Assembly (NCBI GenBank): GCA_910587725.1
Contig: CAJUNG010000024.1
Location: forward strand, 1 to 25,970
DNA: 25,970 nucleotides
Origin: an uncultured Bacilli bacterium
GTDB taxonomy: Bacteria > Bacillota_I > Bacilli_A > RF39 > UBA660
Direction of reading: 5' to 3'
Each line of letters starts with the position of its first letter. Within the stretch, counting starts at the first letter, position 1. Of this stretch, positions 7,298 through 12,994 are shown piece after piece. The translations under genes were made by a program, and so were the position numbers. The notes beneath the pieces were generated by a model, which worked only from the letters and a program-made list of their open reading frames with translations, searched no databases and had not been told where the DNA came from.

Positions 7298-7969
7298 ATG
7301 GTTATGTTTAAGATTATATTAGGTTGGGTTCAGCAACATATTGCGGCAACTATTATTGTTAGTGTTGTAGTGATTAGTGGTGCTGTTGCTACCCCTGTTA
7401 TCTTATTGAACGTCAAAGATGAACCAAAGCCAAATAAAGATATTAAAGAAGAAGTTAAACAAGACGAGCAAGAGGCGGAGGTCATAGAACAAGAGCCCGA
7501 ATTGAACGAAGATGGGTGTCCTGTTGGTTTCTTCTTGAACTACTATGGTATATGTCAGGATGAGCACCTTTACGAGCCACAGGAGTGCCCAGAGGGTTAT
7601 ATATGAAATCCAAATATGGATATAACTAAAGATAATGGTGATGGTACTGCTTTAGTAGATTATGATGCAACTTATGGTATTGATGGTTTACCTGTGGGAG
7701 CTTGTCAGATGGACTTTGATACTCAGAATAAATGGTATCGTTCACATGGTTATCCTGGGATGAATCCAAAGGATAGAGAGTTATATAATCATCTTAATGA
7801 TTGTGAACGTGGTTTTAGTTATGATTCAGATACAAAGACTTGTGTAGATAATACAGCTTGGGAACGTACAAGATATAAACGAGAAGTTCTTAGTAAACAT
7901 GATCCAAAGGATGATCTACCAAAATGTTCTGAACAATCTGAAACTGATCAGGCTTGTCTTAAGGATTAA
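7298..7969 (+). pseudogene. Cysteine-rich anchored surface protein interrupted by in-frame TGA
   Basis: The first half is ~102 aa: one N-terminal membrane segment (IIVSVVVISGAVATPVILL), an acidic Glu/Lys-rich linker, then a Cys-rich domain (CPVGFFLNYYGIC, CPEGYI). It stops at TGA 7604, and the same frame continues without another stop to TAA at 7967, adding 120 codons with CQMDF, LNDCERGFSYDSDTKTC and PKCSEQSETDQACL. The pattern CPEGY-I-[stop]-NP resembles repeats where Trp commonly follows CP-x-GY-x, so TGG to TGA is the simplest origin. ATG 7298 or 7304 could be the start; the upstream site is AGAAAG. Probably co-functional with the membrane protein before it. Confidence 0.6.
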
Positions 7970-8000
7970 AGATGTATTAATATAAGTCTAATTAATGAGA

Positions 8001-8029
8001 AAGAAGCACTTAACTAGTTGCTTCTTTTA
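8001..8029 (+). terminator. Rho-independent terminator
   Basis: AAGAAGCA pairs with TGCTTCTT around a 10-nt loop, followed by TTT. It closes the GIY-YIG/membrane-protein operon. Confidence 0.8.
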
Positions 8030-8060
8030 CCAATTGTATGGCTGTAATAATAATTATTTA

Positions 8061-8069
8061 TGGTATAAT
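8061..8069 (+). promoter_or_regulatory. Extended -10 promoter
   Basis: TGG directly upstream of TATAAT; a second TATAAT follows at 8073. No good -35 is seen. It lies 34 nt before GTG 8103, between the upstream terminator and a TAGGAGG ribosome site. Confidence 0.55.
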
Positions 8070-8102
8070 TTGTATAATGAAATATAGTTAGGAGGTTATT
8101 AT

Positions 8103-9077
8103 GTGACTAAGAAGATTAATTTTAGGAAGATAGAGACAACTATTCCTTATGATGCATTTATATCAAAAATAAATGGTCTAGGAAGAGTTAAGAATGTTAC
8201 TCTTGATGTTAATGTGGTATCTAAAAAGGTTTATGAATTAGATGATGCTATGTTTGTTCTTTTGAATATTTTTGATTCTAGTGGAGAGTTACCTGCTCTA
8301 TTAGTTGGCAATAGAGATGCAGATTTCCAAACACTAGTACAAAATATTAGGTTTGGGTTAAAGTATCGAATTGCTGGAAATGTTTCTATGATAGATGATT
8401 CACTTGATGAGTACCAGGACTTACCTTTTCGAAATGAAATTAGCGGAGACAAAGTGTTCTGTATTTACGCATTACAAAATTATAATCATACCACCTTCGG
8501 TATAGATATGGATGAGTTCCATAGTTGTATGGATCTTGAGGAACAATATAATGTAATAGCAAAGTATACGAATTATCTTAATGACATTCCTGTTGATATG
8601 GTTGAGGATATAATGATCTCTTGCTATCAAGAGGTTGTCGTATTATTAAAAGATGGCACTGCTTTTATAAATGGTAAGAAGATACTGGATGATGTTAAAT
8701 ATATTACTCTTATTGATATCCGCACTATATGTGCTATTGGTGCTGAAAAGACTATTACCTGTTTAACTGAAAAAGGAAGATGTGGGCATGACTTTATAAA
8801 CGATAACAACTACCATTATAAGAAGATTGTTTTTACTGAGTTTGGTATTGCTGCTTTAACACATGAAAAGACAGTTAAGTATTATGGAGATTTTAATTTT
8901 GGTGCAATTGATTATTCCCGCTTCGTTGATGTAGACGATATAGGTTTAATTGGTGATTCTGATGATATTATCGTTGTTAAAGGCGATAAGGTTTATTCAT
9001 TATTTTTATATTCTCCAACTGTTAATGTTTCTGATATCAATGTAGAGGATTATTTACATGGACGCTGGATTATATAA
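8103..9077 (+). CDS. Unknown 324-aa acidic protein, possibly beta-rich
   Basis: GTG at 8103 is the start: TAGGAGG lies just upstream, and the overlapping ATG at 8101 runs into TGA at once. The C-terminal half alternates short strand-like segments (for example VVVLLKDGTAFING, KTITCLTEKGRC, VVKGDKVYSLFLY), each followed by a turn. This recalls RCC1-like propeller blades, but too weakly to assign. The N-terminal half has no motif I recognise. No signal peptide or membrane segment. It is followed after 32 nt by the PolC-like gene and may be expressed with it. Confidence 0.65.
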   Translation: MTKKINFRKIETTIPYDAFISKINGLGRVKNVTLDVNVVSKKVYELDDAMFVLLNIFDSSGELPALLVGNRDADFQTLVQNIRFGLKYRIAGNVSMIDDSLDEYQDLPFRNEISGDKVFCIYALQNYNHTTFGIDMDEFHSCMDLEEQYNVIAKYTNYLNDIPVDMVEDIMISCYQEVVVLLKDGTAFINGKKILDDVKYITLIDIRTICAIGAEKTITCLTEKGRCGHDFINDNNYHYKKIVFTEFGIAALTHEKTVKYYGDFNFGAIDYSRFVDVDDIGLIGDSDDIIVVKGDKVYSLFLYSPTVNVSDINVEDYLHGRWII

Positions 9078-9109
9078 AAGGTAAAAACAAAGACTAAGGA
9101 GGATAATGT

Positions 9110-10225
9110 ATGCTAGAGAAGTATGAACATTTAAATATGAATGCAAAGATATATTTGTTTGATGAACTTAAGGAAAAATTCTTTCTTAAATATAAGAACT
9201 TAGATTTATTTAGAAGATGTAATAAAGAACTTGATTGACTATACGATAAGGGCTTGTTATTCCTTATTGAGATATTTTACAAATATGAGGAATATAGATC
9301 TCGCTTACCTATTTCTTATCACTTTAGGGGGACAATTAATAATTTGTTGTTATTGTATGTATTAGGTATAACTGATGTAGATCCTATAAAGTATAATTTA
9401 CCATATGAATTATTTAATGACAGCAATATTTGCGTGGATTTAATTCATGCTATTCCACTTGATTTTTTATCATATGTAGGAAGTAATTATTGTGATAAAG
9501 TTAGATTTGTTTATGGAACTCATGAGCAAGAAGATATAGAAGAAGTAAATGCTTTTGAAGATAACCACTATTTGCTAATTCCATTTATGGGATATAAGGA
9601 TAGTAAAGATTGTCCTGTTCTTAAAGATGTTTCACTTAGATTAAATGAAGATTTAATACTCGAGACAGCTGATGATTATAGAAAGTACAGAGATGAGTTT
9701 TTAACTATTAGGATTGATGAGAAGCAACCTATAAGTGATTATGAAGAAAAGGGCTTGGGTAATGTACTTACTAATGAATTTGAGAAAGAAATTGCGGAGA
9801 TATTGCAACCTAAGACCATTAGGGACTATATCAAAGTAAAAAGCATAGGACATGGTACTGATGTCTGGAACTATAATCAAGATGTTTTAGTAGCTGAGGG
9901 AAAAATAACTCTTGGTAATCTTATAGCTACTCGTGAAGATATACTTGAGTATCTGTTAGATCATTCTATTGATAAGAATCTAGCTGTAGAGATTCTCAAT
10001 TTTATTCGCAAAGGTCGACCTAAGAAAGATCCTGAGAAATGGGATGAATATGTAGATATTATGAAAGATCATAATTGCGAGGACATGTTTATAGATATAT
10101 TCTCGAAAATCCTATTTGAGTTTATTGAAAGCTGGTATAACAATCAAAGATTACATAGCACATTAAACTATGTAACACCAAACGAAAAATATAAAAAATA
10201 CCTAAATAGTTTAGCATTAACTTAA
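9110..10225 (+). pseudogene. Shrunken PolC-like protein with in-frame TGA, fused to IS3 transposase tail
   Basis: A perfect ribosome site (AAGGAGG) precedes ATG 9110. The frame is open to 10225 except for TGA at 9236. The product aligns by eye with the PolC palm and fingers. KELD-[stop]-LYDKGLLFLIEIF matches the helix before the conserved RGS loop; HFRGTINNLLL and LGITDVDP match that loop; ICVDLIHAI sits where PDIDLNF should be, so one of the two catalytic Asp is gone. QPKTIRDYIKV, GHGTDVWNYNQD, TREDILEYLL and ILNFIRKGRPK match PolC closely. At ~10110 it switches to FEFIESWYNNQRLHS with a YVTPNEKY tail, the end of an IS3-family OrfB. Total ~372 codons against ~1440 for PolC; no exonuclease or PHP domain. 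Inactive as a polymerase; decay or a decoy role are both possible. Confidence 0.75.
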
Positions 10226-10256
10226 TATTTAATTTTATGCCGAGAAAACTTTTGAC
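10110..10256 (+). mobile_element. IS3-family insertion sequence, right-end remnant
   Basis: The last ~38 codons of the fused frame encode the OrfB C terminus (IESWYNNQRLHS, TPNEKY). About 30 nt after the stop the sequence GAGAAAACTTTTGACA could be the IS right end, which in this family finishes in CA. The left part of the IS, including OrfA and the DDE residues, is absent. Read from outside, the end would be TGTCAAAAGTTTTCTC; no matching left end is seen elsewhere in the window. Confidence 0.7.
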
Positions 10257-10355
10257 AATAGGCAGAACTAGTTCGTCATACTTAATGTAATATTCTTAAA
10301 GAGAATATTACAATTAAAATTAAGAACTTGCTTCTGGGTTCCTATTGTTCAAAAG
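10249..10355. repeat. 107-nt imperfect foldback element
   Basis: CTTTTGACAATAGG at the left pairs with CCTATTGTTCAAAAG at the right. The inner parts also match with gaps (AGAAC..AGTTC near the arms), ending in a perfect 11-bp core stem TGTAATATTCT / AGAATATTACA at 10286-10312. There is no open frame inside. This fits a MITE-like element, two abutting IS ends, or a structured RNA. It overlaps the putative IS right end by 8 nt and fills most of the 181-nt gap before the next gene. Confidence 0.6.
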
Positions 10356-10406
10356 GAAATTGGAATAAATTTAAATATAACTTTATATTTGTCCATAAAA
10401 ATGTGT

Positions 10407-10649
10407 CTAAAAACTTGACTTAAATCCAACTCTAGATTCTAAATAATTAATATTAATATTTAAATAGTCTACAACTTCTTTCATTGGTATAACATGACTT
10501 GGAATTTTGTATCCTTGATTAATTAATTTGTTTTTAATCTCTCTTTTAACCTTTAAAGCAGAGTTTCTACCAAATTCTCCTAAAGCCATTAAATCTTCAA
10601 GTGTACACCATTGTTTAGATATTAAATTTAGTGTTTCTTGTGCTTCCAT
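10407..10649 (-). CDS. DUF3173-like / excisionase-like DNA-binding protein
   Basis: An 80-aa protein with a predicted helix-turn-helix (LEDLMALGEFGRNSALKVKREI), a KLINQGYKIPSHVIPM linker and a closing VVDYLNI helix. This is the layout of DUF3173-type and excisionase-like proteins usually found beside the integrase of Firmicutes integrative elements. It is transcribed divergently from a C1 repressor across a 326-nt regulatory gap. A GGAGG ribosome site precedes the ATG at 10649. In an intact element the integrase would normally be near; here the closest integrase on the left is the fragment at 1850, separated by the 2443-10225 cassette. Confidence 0.6.
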   Translation of the reverse strand: MEAQETLNLISKQWCTLEDLMALGEFGRNSALKVKREIKNKLINQGYKIPSHVIPMKEVVDYLNININYLESRVGFKSSF

Positions 10650-10861
10650 ATCTCGACCTCCATTTCTATTTTTAATTTTAGTTTTTAGTTAAACTAGAAC
10701 TCCCGTACCAATAGGGGATTGCCTTGTACTTATTTAACGAGTCAGCATATCGGCGATTTCTAACTCTCTTTAATTTTCAAAGAACTTTTTTAAATTTTTT
10801 ATGTCTTCATTTATTCACCTCATTTCATTTTTGTTTCAAATTGCTTTTTTTGTTGCAATTT
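10650..10861 (-). promoter_or_regulatory. ~210-nt transcribed leader with minimal upstream ORF
   Basis: From the minus-strand promoter at 10868-10895 the leader runs ~210 nt to the gene at 10649. Near its 5' end it has a strong ribosome site (GAGGTG, 10816-10821) five nt before ATG AAG ACA TAA (10799-10810), a three-codon peptide. Downstream are possible hairpins (TAGTTT/AAACTA at about 10675-10700; CCCC..GGGG near 10702-10720). The layout suggests attenuation or translational control; a decayed gene start is the alternative. Confidence 0.45.
10840..10859. promoter_or_regulatory. Putative repressor operator O1
   Basis: ATTGCTTTTTTTGTTGCAAT, an inverted ATTGC/GCAAT pair just downstream of the minus-strand -10 box. 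It shares half-sites with the site at 10924-10938. A TTTTTGCAAAAA palindrome at 10898-10910 may be a third, weaker site. Confidence 0.5.
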
Positions 10862-10867
10862 AACATC

Positions 10868-10895
10868 ATTATAGCATCATAAATTCAAAAGTCAA
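10868..10895 (-). promoter_or_regulatory. Sigma-A type promoter for the 10407-10649 gene
   Basis: On the minus strand TTGACT, 16-bp spacer, TATAAT. It is close to consensus and flanked by the putative operators. Confidence 0.75.
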
Positions 10896-10923
10896 CCTTT
10901 TTTGCAAAAATAAATTAGAAATG

Positions 10924-10952
10924 TTGCAAAAAAGCAATATATATGTTATAAT
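10924..10952 (+). promoter_or_regulatory. Repressor promoter with embedded operator O2
   Basis: TTGCAA, 17-bp spacer, TATAAT. The -35 box is the left part of TTGCAAAAAAGCAAT (10924-10938), which matches the half-sites of O1. A repressor bound there would block its own promoter, so autoregulation is likely. GAAAGGACGTGA supplies the ribosome site for ATG 10976. Confidence 0.7.
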
Positions 10953-10975
10953 CAATTCAGAAAGGACGTGAAAGC

Positions 10976-11467
10976 ATGGCTAAAACTAAAGTTGGAGAGT
11001 TAATTCAACAAGGTAGAGAAGAAAATAATTTGTCAATGCGTCAACTAGCAGAACTTGCAAATATAAGTTCTTCTGATATATCAAGAATAGAATCAGGAGA
11101 ACGTGAAGTACCTAATCCTAGATTACTTAGAAAGATAAGTAAGTATATTGGTGTTAATTATAATGATTTAATGTATGCTTCTGGATTAGGAGCACAGGTT
11201 AGTCCACTTAATCCATATTTACTTGAACACTACTCTAAATTAAGAGGTAAGGAGTTAAAGGAAGCAATGGATAGTATAGAAAGTTCTACCGCCAATAATA
11301 AGTTGGTAATTGAGTCATTAAAAAAAGCATCTCTTGATGCAGATGAAGAAAAGAAAAATGTATTATTAGAAACAATAGAGGATCTTGAATATCAAAATGA
11401 AACAAACGAAGAAATTATGAAACTATTAAATAGTAATGCTATTGAGGAGTTTAGAAATGGTAAATAG
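10976..11467 (+). CDS. C1-like XRE family repressor
   Basis: A 163-aa protein with an N-terminal HTH_3 domain at ~5-65 (LIQQGREENNLSMRQLAELA, SSSDISRIESGER, NPRLLRKISKYIGV, YNDLM). A ~95-residue acidic helical tail follows that probably mediates oligomerisation. There is no S24 peptidase domain, so classic RecA-driven self-cleavage is not expected. It faces the excisionase-like gene across operators with shared half-sites. Its stop codon overlaps the start of the membrane protein at 11457, so it is the first gene of a tightly packed run that includes Fic and the helicase. Confidence 0.85.
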   Translation: MAKTKVGELIQQGREENNLSMRQLAELANISSSDISRIESGEREVPNPRLLRKISKYIGVNYNDLMYASGLGAQVSPLNPYLLEHYSKLRGKELKEAMDSIESSTANNKLVIESLKKASLDADEEKKNVLLETIEDLEYQNETNEEIMKLLNSNAIEEFRNGK

Positions 11468-11912
11468 TTTAAAGAGATTAAATAAGATTCAAGTTGTTAG
11501 TTTAATATTATTAGTTGTTTCATTTATTTTAGTTTGTTTTAATGTAAATAATAGTATAAATTTCTTTTGGGTATCGTTAGGATTAAATATGCTTGGATAT
11601 TTAATGTTTATTACAAAGTGGTCTAGAGAAGGAAAAACAGGAAATAGAAAAATTGATAACAGTTATGATAAAAATTTAACTAGAAAATCGTCTGAATTTA
11701 TATTCTTTATGGTAGTAGCGTATTATTTTGTTATATGTATTTGTGTAATTGCTGATATTTGGATTAAAGATTTTATGTATCAATTTGGAACAATTTTAGG
11801 ATTATTCAGTATGTCATTTATTTGGAACTTTTTATCATTAGTAATTGTTGATAGAACTTCAAAGGAAGTAGAATTAATTTTAAAAGGAGGCAAGAAAAAT
11901 GGAAATAAGTAA
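11457..11912 (+). CDS. Four-TM membrane protein, unknown
   Basis: ATG 11457 is used because GAGGAG lies 6 nt upstream and inside the end of the repressor gene. The product is 151 aa with four hydrophobic segments (VVSLILLVVSFILVCF, INFFWVSLGLNMLGYLMF, FIFFMVVAYYFVICICV, FGTILGLFSMSFIWNFL) and a basic loop of ~40 residues after the second. No known family. It overlaps both neighbours (11 nt with the repressor, 14 nt with Fic), which indicates coupled translation and a role linked to Fic. Confidence 0.75.
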   Translation: MVNSLKRLNKIQVVSLILLVVSFILVCFNVNNSINFFWVSLGLNMLGYLMFITKWSREGKTGNRKIDNSYDKNLTRKSSEFIFFMVVAYYFVICICVIADIWIKDFMYQFGTILGLFSMSFIWNFLSLVIVDRTSKEVELILKGGKKNGNK

Positions 11913-12639
11913 AATAAAGAAAGCATTAATAGAACAAAAAAATATTGGTTTATCAGGTAGTTTATATCATAAAACACAACTTGATTTTGCATATAATACC
12001 AATCATATTGAAGGTTCTACAATAACACCTGATGAAACTGCAAGTATCTATGATACAGGAACAATTTTAACAAGTGGAGATAAAGTTATTGTTTTAAAAG
12101 ATGCTACTGAAACAAAAAATCATTTTACTTTATTTAAATATATGTTAGATACTATTGATGACAAATTGTCTGAAGATATGATAAAAAAATTTCATTTCAT
12201 ATTGAAAGATGGAACTCTAACAGATAGTGAAAAAGAATGGTTTAATGTAGGAGAATATAAAAAGAAGAAAAACTTTGTTGGTAATATTACAACATCTTTA
12301 CCAAGTAATGTAGCAAGTGATATGAAAGATTTATTAGAGTGGTATGATAAAATAGATAAAAAAACAGTAGAAGATATAATAGAATTTCATGTTAGATTTG
12401 AGAAAATTCATCCTTTTCAAGATGGAAATGGCCGTGTTGGAAGAATGATAATGTTTAGAGAATGTTTATACAATGATATAATGCCTTTCTTTATTGAAGA
12501 TAGAAATAAAGATTTTTATATAAGAGGTATTAAGGAATATCAAACTAATAATGAGAAAGGTTATTTAATTGATACTTGTTTAAATAGTCAAGATAATTAT
12601 GAAAAAATGGTTAATTACTTTTTAGAAGATAATGAATAA
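11899..12639 (+). CDS. fic: Fic domain AMP-transferase-like protein
   Basis: A 246-aa Fic protein. The catalytic loop is HPFQDGNGRVGR at 171-182 with the general-base His, the Mg-binding Asp and the phosphate-binding GNGR-x-x-R. An N-terminal inhibitory motif TNHIEG at 34-39 fits the (S/T)xxxE(G/N) signature of class II Fic proteins, in which the Glu blocks ATP binding. The family mostly transfers AMP to hydroxyl side chains of target proteins; the target is unknown. Ribosome site AAAAGGAGG. It lies between two small membrane-protein genes and upstream of the SF2 helicase. It differs clearly from the second Fic protein at 16972. Confidence 0.93.
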   Translation: MEISKIKKALIEQKNIGLSGSLYHKTQLDFAYNTNHIEGSTITPDETASIYDTGTILTSGDKVIVLKDATETKNHFTLFKYMLDTIDDKLSEDMIKKFHFILKDGTLTDSEKEWFNVGEYKKKKNFVGNITTSLPSNVASDMKDLLEWYDKIDKKTVEDIIEFHVRFEKIHPFQDGNGRVGRMIMFRECLYNDIMPFFIEDRNKDFYIRGIKEYQTNNEKGYLIDTCLNSQDNYEKMVNYFLEDNE

Positions 12640-12646
12640 TAATTAA

Positions 12647-12707
12647 ATGACATTATGACATTAAACTTTGCTAGAGGTATAGTAAAAATAAATGTCATTA
12701 ATGTCAT
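12647..12707. repeat. Inverted pair of tandem TGACATT repeats
   Basis: ATGACATTATGACATT at 12647-12662 faces AATGTCATTAATGTCAT at 12691-12707, so four TGACATT-type units are arranged as an inverted pair of tandem repeats around a 28-nt centre. It lies in the only real gap (85 nt) of the 10976-15336 run, directly before the gene at 12725. It could be an operator with four half-sites or an mRNA stem separating Fic from the helicase expression unit. There is no T-tract. Confidence 0.6.
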
Positions 12708-12724
12708 AATGAGGATGTGATAAT

Positions 12725-12994
12725 ATGGAAGAACTAAAAAATAGAATTGAAAAAATAGAAAAAAGAAATAAAATTGTAGAAAAAGATAAGGCATGGGAAA
12801 CAAGTTGGACAAGAAGAATTTGTATAATGATACTAACTTATATAGTAGTGATTATATATTCATATTTAATAAAGAAATATAATAATATTCTATTAAGTTC
12901 ATTAGTTCCTGTAATTGGTTTCACGTTATCAACTTTATCTATAAAAGTTGTTAGAAAAGTTTGGGAAAGAAAAATTAGTGGTGAAAGAGAATGA
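12725..12994 (+). CDS. Small two-TM membrane protein
   Basis: 89 aa: an N-terminal charged coiled-coil-like helix (LKNRIEKIEKRNKIVEKDKAWE), then WTRRICIMILTYIVVIIYSY as the first membrane segment and ILLSSLVPVIGFTLSTLSI as the second, with a basic tail. The KAWETSWTRR motif and overall layout are familiar from small conserved membrane proteins found in many bacteria and archaea, but no function is known to me. GAGGATGTGA ribosome site. Its TGA overlaps the helicase ATG (ATGA), so the two are coupled. Confidence 0.8.
   Translation: MEELKNRIEKIEKRNKIVEKDKAWETSWTRRICIMILTYIVVIIYSYLIKKYNNILLSSLVPVIGFTLSTLSIKVVRKVWERKISGERE

Noticed and set aside
2443..10225. Cassette from an organism that reads TGA as Trp
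   Set aside because: All other Trp codons seen are TGG, TGA is a true stop at 4836 (its paralogs end at the same place), and one of the three interrupting stops is TAG. Nonsense mutation or local readthrough fits better.
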